Below are positions 17,037 through 24,315 of a stretch of DNA of 34,745 nt, one piece after another; the stretch's first letter is position 1, and each line of letters begins with the position of its first letter. The DNA lies in assembly GCA_002509495.1 (NCBI GenBank), contig DAEV01000072.1, positions 403 to 35,147 on the forward strand. Reading direction: 5' to 3'. The position numbers and the translations under genes are program-made. The DNA is from Methanolinea sp. UBA473. GTDB lineage: Archaea > Halobacteriota > Methanomicrobia > Methanomicrobiales > Methanospirillaceae. The notes under the pieces are model-generated. The model saw only the letters and a program-made list of their open reading frames with translations, was not told where the DNA came from and did no database searches.

Positions 17037-17293
17037 TGCTGCAGGATCTCCAGGATCTTCCGGGCTACGATGAAGCCGAACAGGACCACTCCCGCCGCGA
17101 TCACCATCCGGACGACGCGGAGGTACCGGGGAGTGGCAGAAAGGTCAGAAACAAGTTCCACAATAATGAGGATCCCGATGAGCCAGAGAACAAAGAAGAC
17201 TTCCATATCCACGGTCCTGGCCAGGATCATGAAGGCCAGTACAAGGAAGAGCCAGATCGCGAGCGTGCAGAGGCCAAGGTATTTCTTCCTCAT
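17033..17293 (-). CDS. Small three-helix membrane protein, first gene of MoxR operon
   Basis: An 86-residue protein made almost entirely of three hydrophobic segments (about 6-25, 31-48, 60-80) with basic residues between them. It opens the operon: the stop overlaps the DUF4129 start (ATGA). No ribosome site precedes ATG 17293. An AT-rich box on the minus strand near 17318-17326 would place the transcript start a few bases from the ATG, so a nearly leaderless mRNA is likely. Function unknown. Confidence 0.7.
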   Translation of the reverse strand: MRKKYLGLCTLAIWLFLVLAFMILARTVDMEVFFVLWLIGILIIVELVSDLSATPRYLRVVRMVIAAGVVLFGFIVARKILEILQQ

Positions 17294-17369
17294 GGCAGGT
17301 ATGTGTGAATATCTTATTGCTATTAATTGAGGATATCGACATCCCGGGATCCCCCGGATCGAAAGAAAC

Positions 17370-17377
17370 CTTTATCG
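17370..17377 (+). promoter_or_regulatory. BRE/box A for the 17410 gene
   Basis: GAAAGAAAC (17361-17369) followed by CTTTATCG resembles an archaeal BRE and box A. A start near 17399 would leave AAAGG at 17399-17403 as ribosome site for ATG 17410. Confidence 0.5.
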
Positions 17378-17409
17378 GCAGCGTTGGATAATCCTCACAA
17401 AGGATCGGG

Positions 17410-17925
17410 ATGCCTATGCGGAATTCAGCATATATCACAGGGGTGGCAGCCCTCCTGGTGATTCTCACCCTCTCCGTTCCGGCAGGGGCAATGACTGCGG
17501 ACACCCTCATCATCCGTCTTGCGGATGACGGGAGGGCAGATATCACCTTTACCTACAGCCTGAGCTGGTATGAACATTTTGCCGTCTATCTCCGGATGGT
17601 GAATCCCGCAAAGGAGCTGAAATCGGCCCTCGAAAGGAACTTTCGGAAACCCGTGGACGTAACGTCCATCGATTCCGGGCGGGTGGACCTCTCGATCGAG
17701 GAGTTTGCCACGATCAAAACCCTCCAGGGGCAAAGAGTCCTGTATACTCCGGAGATCTCATTTTTGGAGGCGAAGAAGATCCTGGAGAACTACTGGTTCG
17801 CACCCCTGGTATCCGCAGATTTCTCGCCTTCCGTGACGACCCTCCGGTTCCCGGACGGCCAGGCGGCCACTTTCCACGATGCCCTTATTATCCCCCCGCA
17901 GTCCCATCTCCTGGGGCCAGGATGA
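17410..17925 (+). CDS. Small exported protein of unknown function
   Basis: A 171-residue protein with a signal peptide (about 1-27, ending PAGA), then about 144 residues with no cysteine and no further helix, rich in beta-strand patterns in its first half (LIIRLADDGRADITFTYSL) and a central helix (AKELKSALERNF). No family is recognised. It lies head-to-head with the MoxR operon, sharing a 116-base divergent promoter region, and ends before a run of eight T. An ATG at 17416 is an alternative start. A link to the MoxR cluster is suggested only by position. Confidence 0.7.
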   Translation: MPMRNSAYITGVAALLVILTLSVPAGAMTADTLIIRLADDGRADITFTYSLSWYEHFAVYLRMVNPAKELKSALERNFRKPVDVTSIDSGRVDLSIEEFATIKTLQGQRVLYTPEISFLEAKKILENYWFAPLVSADFSPSVTTLRFPDGQAATFHDALIIPPQSHLLGPG

Positions 17926-17937
17926 GAACAGGTTACC

Positions 17938-17945
17938 TTTTTTTT
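17938..17945 (+). terminator. T8 terminator after the 17410 gene
   Basis: A run of eight T begins 13 bases after the TGA stop at 17923-17925, followed by AATTCC. A typical U-rich archaeal transcript end. Confidence 0.55.
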
Positions 17946-18048
17946 AATTCCTGAGAACCCTGCCAGATCAAAGGTGCGATAAGGTTGTGTGCCGGGCACC
18001 CGGCTCGCGGGACTGGAGGAGGGATAAGCCCCCCAGGATATCCCGGGG

Positions 18049-19440
18049 TCACCCCCGCCGGACTTCCCCACGCAACCGGGAGAGGATTCGCGCTTTCTTT
18101 CCGATCGCTGCTTCCGCCGCCTCCTCCACCGCCCGTTTCATCTCCTCGAAATCATGGGAATCCCGGTCCACCACCTTTTTCACAGGGGTATAGGCCGATT
18201 CACGGAACCTGGGCGTGAAGTCCTTCTGGCGGCCCCCGATTTCCAGGAACGCCCCTGGCTCTCCCCCCTCCACTCGTCCGATCTCTGCAATCCCCACTCC
18301 CGCTCCCCGGATCACGTTCATGATCTCCGGAGCATCCGAAGGCCTGCAGGTGAGAAGAAGCGCATCCAGCGACACGCCGAGGTAATCGATAGACAGCGCA
18401 TCCAGCATGCCCTTCACGTCCTTCTGCACCAGGCCTCCCACGCTCTCCTCCCGGATCACCACCCTGCAGCGGGCGGTCCCTGCCAGTTCGTATGCATCTC
18501 CCCGGAGTCCCCCGTTGGTCACGTCCGTCATCGCGTGGACTTTCCGGAGGGCAGGGCTTGCATGGAGTGCCTCGCAGGCCTCGAGGAAGGACAGGTTGAT
18601 GGTGTGGTCAACGACCTCCGGGAACCCTGAATAGAGGGCGGCGGTCGCAATGGTCCCACCCCCTGCCCCCTCGGTCATCAACACCACGTCCCCTGGCCGT
18701 GCCTCTCTCCGGGCGGTAAGCTGGGCTGCGATCCCGGCGCATCCCACGCAGCCTGTCATCCGGGACCCAAGCACCATGTCCCCGCCGATTCGCAGCGTCG
18801 AGCCTGATACCAGGGGAACCCCCATGGCCTCGCCTACCGTGCAGATCCCTGCAGTATATTCGAAGATCTTGGCCACGTCACCGTCATCCGCCACATGGAT
18901 GTCGGAGAAAAGGAGGTGTGGTTTTGCCCCCATTACGTACAGGTCACGAAGTGTGGCCCGGGTGACGTGGAACCCGGCCAGGAACGGGAAATCCGAGAGG
19001 CGCGAATGCATCCCGTCCACCGTACAGACCAGCTGGAGCCCGGTAATCCCGGACCCGCCGGTCAGCGCTACTGCCCCCCCGTCATCCATCTCCTCTACTC
19101 CTACAGAGGCACCGGTCCGTCCGATGATACGGGCGATCTGGCGGTGGGCGAAGAAATCTCCTGTCCCCCGGGAACCCACCCCGAATTCCCCCATCTTCAC
19201 ACCAGCCGGTCGGAATTCGAAGAGGTCGCCTTTGAGCGCAGTTGTGTTCTTTACCTCCTGTAGAACGGCCCCGGCAAACTCCTCCACATACCCGGGATCC
19301 GCCCCGGGTTTATACCACCGTATGCACCTGGCCAGGTGTTCCAGAACCTCGCGATCGTTCGATCCCTGGAAAATCGATTTCCTGGCGAACTCTTCCACGT
19401 CCATGGTACGATCTGGATTCCCTGCCAGAATAAAGTACAT
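18049..19440 (-). CDS. AIR synthase-related protein (PurM/SelD/HypE superfamily)
   Basis: A 463-residue protein. The N-terminal about 95 residues are helical and precede a PurM-like core: GGAVALTGGSG, TVDGMHSR, SDIHVADDGD (ATP/Mg region), GEAMGVPLVSGSTLRIGGD, then the C-terminal half with VVLMTEGAGGGTIATAAL and MTDVTNGGLRGDAYEL. These are hallmarks of the AIR synthase/selenophosphate synthetase/HypE/ThiL superfamily, which bind ATP and activate a substrate by phosphorylation. It resembles the archaeal selenophosphate synthetase-related group more than SelD itself; the N-terminal Cys/Sec-containing loop of SelD is absent. The substrate is not known. ATG 19440 is preceded by GGGGG. A short palindrome (GGATATCC flanked by CCCC and GGGG) follows the stop and may end the transcript. 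Confidence 0.75.
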   Translation of the reverse strand: MYFILAGNPDRTMDVEEFARKSIFQGSNDREVLEHLARCIRWYKPGADPGYVEEFAGAVLQEVKNTTALKGDLFEFRPAGVKMGEFGVGSRGTGDFFAHRQIARIIGRTGASVGVEEMDDGGAVALTGGSGITGLQLVCTVDGMHSRLSDFPFLAGFHVTRATLRDLYVMGAKPHLLFSDIHVADDGDVAKIFEYTAGICTVGEAMGVPLVSGSTLRIGGDMVLGSRMTGCVGCAGIAAQLTARREARPGDVVLMTEGAGGGTIATAALYSGFPEVVDHTINLSFLEACEALHASPALRKVHAMTDVTNGGLRGDAYELAGTARCRVVIREESVGGLVQKDVKGMLDALSIDYLGVSLDALLLTCRPSDAPEIMNVIRGAGVGIAEIGRVEGGEPGAFLEIGGRQKDFTPRFRESAYTPVKKVVDRDSHDFEEMKRAVEEAAEAAIGKKARILSRLRGEVRRG

Positions 19441-19501
19441 GATTCCCCCGTCTGCGGCACAGGGTTTGGGGAGGGGGCCGCCCTGCGATCACACGCGGAA
19501 G

Positions 19502-19509
19502 ATTTATCT
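19502..19509 (+). promoter_or_regulatory. Box A of the beta-propeller gene, near-leaderless
   Basis: GCGGAAG followed by ATTTATCT matches a BRE and box A. It ends 26 bases before ATG 19536, so the transcript would begin within a few bases of the start codon. No ribosome site is present, in keeping with a leaderless mRNA. Confidence 0.5.
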
Positions 19510-19535
19510 GGTGCTCCCCATGACCTACACTCGAT

Positions 19536-20843
19536 ATGTTCCCACGCAGGAAACCGCTCGTTTTCGCGGCGATCCTCGTATTGATCCTTGTAATACAACC
19601 ATTGATAGCCATGGAACCCACATGGAATACTTCAGTCCAGGGTGAACGTCTCACGGATCTCGCGATTGCAGCGGACGGATCCAGGGTGATCACCGGGAGC
19701 AGTATGGGCAATGCCAGGGTCTTTGACGGGAACGGATCTCTTCTCTGGAAGGCGCAGGTTCCCGGTTCGCTCCTTGTCGAGTGCCTGCGCAATGGAAGTG
19801 GCTATGTCCTTGCCACAAGAGAGGTCCTAGCCACGAACAAGGGCGCTGTCCGGTACTACGACAGGAACGGATCGCTGCTCTGGATTTACCACTCGGGTTG
19901 GGTGACAGGGACCTGCATCTCCGATCAGGAAGGGAGGCTGGTTGCCGGGAACAGGGTGGGAGACATCCTGGTACTGGATGAGACAGGGACCCGGGTCGCC
20001 CTCTTCAATGATTTTCCCAAGATGTACGTCGTCGCAGGGCCAGCACTTTCACAGAACGGGAAGGTCCTTGCGTATACCCTCCATGAAAGGAATCCGCAGA
20101 TCAGGTATGTAAGGATCGACAGGAATTCCAAAGTAACCTTCAGGAGTTTCTCGAAGAAGGCCGACAACTCGGTTTACGTTGACGACGAGCCGATTACCCG
20201 GTTGGTTCTCTCCGCGGACGGTGCTTACCTCGCCACGGTCGGCGGAGAAGGAAGCCACGGTCTTCTTTGCCTGTATGCCGGAAACGGGACAAAGATCTGG
20301 TCAAGGGACATGGAAAGGATCCTGGACATCCAGATCGAGGGGGACGGTTCTCTTCTTTATGTAGGGACGGAGGAGGGCAATATCACCTCGTTTCTCAGGA
20401 ATGGAAGTCGATCCTGGACGTTTCAGGCCGGGTCCCAGGTCCAGGGCATAGCCCTTTCCGGGGAGGCAGGGATACTGGCAGGGGGAACCCGGAAAGGGGA
20501 CCTCTTTCTCCTGAATCGGGCAGGGGACCTGGTGGATCATTCCCGGATCGAGGAATTCCCCACCGGCTCGATCTCTCTTGTCACCCTGTCCCGGGATGGC
20601 CGTTCGCTGGCGGCGGTTGCGAATGGGAAAAACCTCTACTGCTTCATGGTGTCCGGTTCATCTTCGGGACAGCCGGTTTCCCTGAACAATCCCGTGGGAA
20701 AACAACCGAAATCAACCCCAGTCCTTTTTCCATTCATTCGTTCCTACCAGTATAGCAATATCAGGGAGGGAATCAGTTCGATGGGAAGGCCCGTCCTCTG
20801 GAATCTTTCGGACAACCTGAAAATTCCAGGAACTTTCTCGTAA
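19536..20843 (+). CDS. Exported beta-propeller (WD40/PQQ-like) protein
   Basis: A 435-residue protein with a signal peptide (1-25). The body is built of repeated blades: a TDLAIAADGSRVITGSSMG-type strand set followed by (D/A/R)-x-NGS-(L/R)-x-W, seen at DGNGSLLWKA, DRNGSLLWIY, AGNGTKIWSR and LRNGSRSWTF. About seven blades fit in residues 30-375. The last 60 residues are Ser/Pro-rich and have no anchor. Such propellers act as outer-surface binding or scaffolding domains; no enzyme is implied. Translation probably starts on a leaderless mRNA. It converges with the methyltransferase gene at 20919. Confidence 0.75.
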   Translation: MFPRRKPLVFAAILVLILVIQPLIAMEPTWNTSVQGERLTDLAIAADGSRVITGSSMGNARVFDGNGSLLWKAQVPGSLLVECLRNGSGYVLATREVLATNKGAVRYYDRNGSLLWIYHSGWVTGTCISDQEGRLVAGNRVGDILVLDETGTRVALFNDFPKMYVVAGPALSQNGKVLAYTLHERNPQIRYVRIDRNSKVTFRSFSKKADNSVYVDDEPITRLVLSADGAYLATVGGEGSHGLLCLYAGNGTKIWSRDMERILDIQIEGDGSLLYVGTEEGNITSFLRNGSRSWTFQAGSQVQGIALSGEAGILAGGTRKGDLFLLNRAGDLVDHSRIEEFPTGSISLVTLSRDGRSLAAVANGKNLYCFMVSGSSSGQPVSLNNPVGKQPKSTPVLFPFIRSYQYSNIREGISSMGRPVLWNLSDNLKIPGTFS

Positions 20844-20918
20844 ATCTCGACTTGGAATTCAATGCTCATCAATATCCCTATCTGAATGCGAGGGCAGCAG
20901 TTTTCCCCTCAAATTCCA

Positions 20919-21647
20919 CTACTCCTCGGATTTTTTTCCGCTGGCCAGGATATTGTACGCGAGTTGCGGGATGTTCTCTTCCACGAAGGGTTCGAGCCGC
21001 CGTGCAATGTCGTAAAGAGGGTCGATCAGGTTGAGGTGGGCAAACGTGCACCTGCGGATCAGAAGGTCCTCGAAGCCGGCATCCAGGAAGAGTTCCTTCA
21101 TCTCGTCCACGGTATAGTATCGTTCCCGGAATGCGCCCATCCCCACGTGGCGGATGCGCATGGCCTCCCCGAGCGTGTAGACCGCAGGGAGGCCTGAAGT
21201 GAGCAGGTTGCGGCCAAGGGTGCAGACCGCGATCGAACCGCCCGGCCTGAGTACCCGGTATACCTCCCGGAGCATTTTTTCCGGTTCGTGGACGTAAGAA
21301 AAAGCCAGGAGGCTGGCAACTGCATCGAAACACCCGTCCCGGAACGGAAGAACCTCGGCGGTTCCCACTGCAAACTGGCTCCCCCCGCACCGGGATCTCG
21401 CCCTGACGATCATCCCCCGGGAAAGATCGAGCCCGATCGCCTTTCCTCCCTGGCCGGTGTAGTGCTGCACGAAGAGGCCCGTCCCGCACCCGAGATCCAG
21501 CAGGTTCCTGCCCTTCGGGAGGCACGCGAGCACGTGACGGGAGATGTGAGAGTAATAAGAGCGCCCCCTGCTGCGGTCATATCGCCTGTCATAGATCTCC
21601 GCCACCTCGTCGTAGTGCCGGGCAACTTTATTCCGGACCTCGTTCAA
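20919..21647 (-). CDS. Class I SAM-dependent methyltransferase
   Basis: A 242-residue protein. Motif I is LLDLGCGTGLF (49-59), then IGLDLSRGM, FDAVASLLAFSYV and LREVYRVLRPGG, the order seen in UbiE/BioC-like methyltransferases. The substrate cannot be told from sequence. The start is TTG 21647, chosen because GGGGAGGTG lies six bases upstream and no ATG lies near the conserved N-terminus. It overlaps the end of the RFC paralogue by 20 bases and is the last gene of the housekeeping run that contains the CoA genes. Confidence 0.82.
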   Translation of the reverse strand: MNEVRNKVARHYDEVAEIYDRRYDRSRGRSYYSHISRHVLACLPKGRNLLDLGCGTGLFVQHYTGQGGKAIGLDLSRGMIVRARSRCGGSQFAVGTAEVLPFRDGCFDAVASLLAFSYVHEPEKMLREVYRVLRPGGSIAVCTLGRNLLTSGLPAVYTLGEAMRIRHVGMGAFRERYYTVDEMKELFLDAGFEDLLIRRCTFAHLNLIDPLYDIARRLEPFVEENIPQLAYNILASGKKSEE

Positions 21648-22641
21648 AAAACACCTCCCCTGCCATCCGGGCTACCAGTGCATTCAACTGGATGTACTCA
21701 TTGTTGCAGTGCCCGAGAATATAACTGGTATCACCGATGGCACAGGCGAGCCGGGGATCATTGAACTCCCTTTTGATCACGGCCCTCAGTTCGGAAAGGA
21801 CCTCCTCGGCCGAGAGCCCGTACTCGATCATCAGGGTTTCGACACGCCGGATCGCGGATGGGACGTCCCCTGCCGCGATCGCGGTGAAGGCTGCGGATGC
21901 CACCTGCCCGGATTCGGTACGCGACAGTGCGAGCAGGTCCGCGGATCCGCCGGAACCCATCGCTACCTGGAGAAGAGTGACCGCTTTCCGGAGATCTCCC
22001 CCTGCAGCCCTTGTAAGGAGATCCAGGCGATCGTCATCCAGGGCGTGCTCATCCCCGCATTCCCGGGCGAGGATGGTGCGGAGATGCCCCTCGACGAGCG
22101 CATCCGGGAGCGGGGCGAAGAAGAAGGGGAGGCACCTTGACGCGATCGCGGGGATGATGGCCGAAGGATGACTGGTGCAGAAAAGGAACCGGCAGGTCTG
22201 GGAGGACCGCTCCATGATGCGACGGAGCGCCTGCTGGGCCTCCCGGGGGAGGTAGGAAGCCCCTTCGAATGCCATGAGCTTGAACTCTGTATTCAGGGGG
22301 CGCATCGAGGCGTACCACCGGGTGATTCGCTTGAAATTGGATAGCACGCTCTCGTCTTTCCGGTAAAGATGGGCATAACGCTCTTCCTCTTCGAGGTATC
22401 GCCGGCCGAGGGTGAAGAGGTCGGCGGTGTGGATGACGGTCAGGTTCTCGTCCATGTATTCGCCGTAGAGAGCACGTGCGAGGCATTCCACGCTCACGCT
22501 CTTTCCCGTGCCTGCCGGGCCGGTCAGGAGAAGGTGGGGAACCGAGCGGGTCGCGGCAAAAAAGTTGAGTCTCTCCCTCACCCTCTCCTGGCCCACCATC
22601 TCGGAGAACGTCCTGGGCCGGTATTTCTCAATCCATAGCAT
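21628..22641 (-). CDS. Replication factor C small-subunit paralogue with degenerate Walker B
   Basis: A 337-residue clamp-loader-type AAA+ protein starting LWIEKYRPRTFSEMVGQ. Walker A is intact (GPAGTGKS, 41-48) and the SRC motif is kept (168-170). Walker B reads LMAFEGAS (122-129) where the canonical subunit in this window (31050-32018) reads ILFLDEAD, so both acidic residues of the DE pair are changed. The NASDERGI segment is also absent. It probably binds ATP but hydrolyses poorly, and may act as a special-position subunit; Methanosarcina clamp loaders are known to contain two kinds of small subunit. ATG 22641 follows GGAGAGG and overlaps the upstream gene by 14 bases. Confidence 0.85.
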   Translation of the reverse strand: MLWIEKYRPRTFSEMVGQERVRERLNFFAATRSVPHLLLTGPAGTGKSVSVECLARALYGEYMDENLTVIHTADLFTLGRRYLEEEERYAHLYRKDESVLSNFKRITRWYASMRPLNTEFKLMAFEGASYLPREAQQALRRIMERSSQTCRFLFCTSHPSAIIPAIASRCLPFFFAPLPDALVEGHLRTILARECGDEHALDDDRLDLLTRAAGGDLRKAVTLLQVAMGSGGSADLLALSRTESGQVASAAFTAIAAGDVPSAIRRVETLMIEYGLSAEEVLSELRAVIKREFNDPRLACAIGDTSYILGHCNNEYIQLNALVARMAGEVFFERGPE

Positions 22642-23359
22642 GGGAAAGCCTCTCCTTCATCTCATCCATCGCACGGTTCAGCAGGTTCCTGTTGTCCAGG
22701 GATCCGGCAAGCGGTTCTGCCTCCCCCGGACGAAGTTCCCTGCAGAACCTCGTGATATTGGGCAATGCCCTGGTCAGCTCGTCCACGATTGTCAGGCTCG
22801 CAGTGCGGGCGGTCCGGGAGAGCGGATTTAAGTCGATCGTGATCACGGTCTTTCCCATCTCCCGCAGGGCCTGGCACCGATCGCCATCTTCGAGGGGGAC
22901 AAGTACCACATCGGCCGAATAAATACCCTCCCGCAGGCAGAGTGCCCGGTCGTGGGAGAGCGGGAGGAGTCGTTCCGCTTGTCCGGCCGCGACCCGGACT
23001 CCCTTTTCTTCGAGCAGCCGGGTGATCCTCTCCATCCGTTCCGGGGTCCGGTGGAAGAGGTTCACCTCCACCATCGCGCGGGAACCGTCCTGCAGGGCTG
23101 CGATCTGCCCGGGGGCAAGGGCCGCCGTATTCCCGTTCACGGAGATCACCGGCTTCTTTGCCAGGAGGAGCAGGGCTGCGGCGATCTTTTCAGCCTGCAG
23201 TGCACTCCCGGAAGTCCTCTCGCCGATCAGATAGTCGAATGCCTCCCCCCGTCCGTGGGCGATCAATCCCTCCAGGGTGACGATCTTTTCCCCGGCACAA
23301 CGGGCCAGGCGCTCCCTTACGACCAGCGAGCGGTATCGTGGGTGGTCCGCCGGGATCAT
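22628..23359 (-). CDS. 4-phosphopantoate--beta-alanine ligase (phosphopantothenate synthetase)
   Basis: A protein of 243 residues from ATG 23359. It joins 4-phosphopantoate and beta-alanine with ATP, the archaeal replacement for PanC in CoA synthesis. Family features: IPADHPRYRSL at the start, EGLIAHGRGEAFDYLIGE, PVISVNGNTAAL, EVNLFHRTPER, EGIYSADVVLVPLEDGDR and IDLNPLSRTA, all matching the archaeal COG1701/DUF137 family. The start has GGAGG nine bases upstream and forms an ATGA overlap with the pantoate kinase stop. The open frame extends to 23512 but only through the kinase gene. Confidence 0.93.
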   Translation of the reverse strand: MIPADHPRYRSLVVRERLARCAGEKIVTLEGLIAHGRGEAFDYLIGERTSGSALQAEKIAAALLLLAKKPVISVNGNTAALAPGQIAALQDGSRAMVEVNLFHRTPERMERITRLLEEKGVRVAAGQAERLLPLSHDRALCLREGIYSADVVLVPLEDGDRCQALREMGKTVITIDLNPLSRTARTASLTIVDELTRALPNITRFCRELRPGEAEPLAGSLDNRNLLNRAMDEMKERLSHAMD

Positions 23360-24219
23360 TCCGGTCCCTCCAGGAGCTCCACTCCTCTCACCGCCCCCTC
23401 CAGCCGGAACACCTCTCCCAGCGGGGCCAGGAGAGGGGAAGCCTCCTCGCCGCATGCAAAGACCCCGTTCCCGAGCATGGTCATCGTGGCAGGGATCCGC
23501 TCCGCATCGCACAGAGACAGAGCGGACCGGACCTGCGGGGTGATAAGCCCGCTCTTCTCGGAAAATTCCCGCGAGAGCAGGAAAAAATCCCTCGTGTCCT
23601 CCGGGCAGCGTCCGGGAAAAGCCCTGATCACCCTCTCCATCGCCTCGGGCGATCCAAGGACGACAGGGGAGGAGAGGGGGCCGAACACCACCGCATAGAC
23701 CGGGGTATCCGGGTCGAACACCCTTGAGATTTCACCCGGGATTCCCGGGGATCTCCTGCAATCCCAGCCCCCGCCCTGGCATGCGGCGACATCCCCGAGG
23801 CCGGTCCTGTGGACGATCTCGGCCTGGTGGGCGAACATGGTGCATTCTTCCGGGCGGAGCGAGAGGCAAAAATGTGCATTCACCGCGACTGCGGATGAGA
23901 GCAGGGCCGCAGCGGAGAGTCCGAAACCCGCGCCGATGGGGAGCCGGCAGACGGTCTCGACCCGTGCGGTGACCCCCATCCGTTCGAGCATGTATTCGAG
24001 GGGAGGCGACGACCGGTACTCCTCAAGGAGACTTCCCGAGGAATCCCTGCGCTGAACCATGACCGATGTCCGGTCCGCTGCACAAACCCGGGCGGTGACC
24101 CCCTCCCGGATGACGATGCCGGCGCCCATGCTGCCGGTGGTGCGGGGGTCCGTGGAATACACCGGTCGGAAGTATCCGGACAGGTGCCCCGGGCAGAAGG
24201 CTTTTGTGCAGGCAGGCAT
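23356..24219 (-). CDS. Pantoate kinase (GHMP family)
   Basis: A protein of 287 residues from ATG 24219. It phosphorylates pantoate to 4-phosphopantoate with ATP, the first committed archaeal CoA step. Residues 8-17 (FCPGHLSGYF) are the family's opening motif; the GHMP ATP loop is PIGAGFGLSAA (about 94-104); motif 3 is MLGNGVFACG near the C-terminus. An in-frame GTG three codons upstream (24228) is the alternative start. It is followed at once by its pathway partner (ATGA overlap) and preceded, after a 96-base gap, by coaBC. AT-rich sequence near 24262-24272 on the minus strand might be an internal promoter. Confidence 0.92.
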   Translation of the reverse strand: MPACTKAFCPGHLSGYFRPVYSTDPRTTGSMGAGIVIREGVTARVCAADRTSVMVQRRDSSGSLLEEYRSSPPLEYMLERMGVTARVETVCRLPIGAGFGLSAAALLSSAVAVNAHFCLSLRPEECTMFAHQAEIVHRTGLGDVAACQGGGWDCRRSPGIPGEISRVFDPDTPVYAVVFGPLSSPVVLGSPEAMERVIRAFPGRCPEDTRDFFLLSREFSEKSGLITPQVRSALSLCDAERIPATMTMLGNGVFACGEEASPLLAPLGEVFRLEGAVRGVELLEGPE

Positions 24220-24315
24220 GGGATCCACAGAGATCTCTCTCGTATCGAGTAGGTTCGTATCCGGACAATAAGTAACTGATCGGTTCCTGGTGCCCTTTCA
24301 TGGAAAAGAAGCGGT

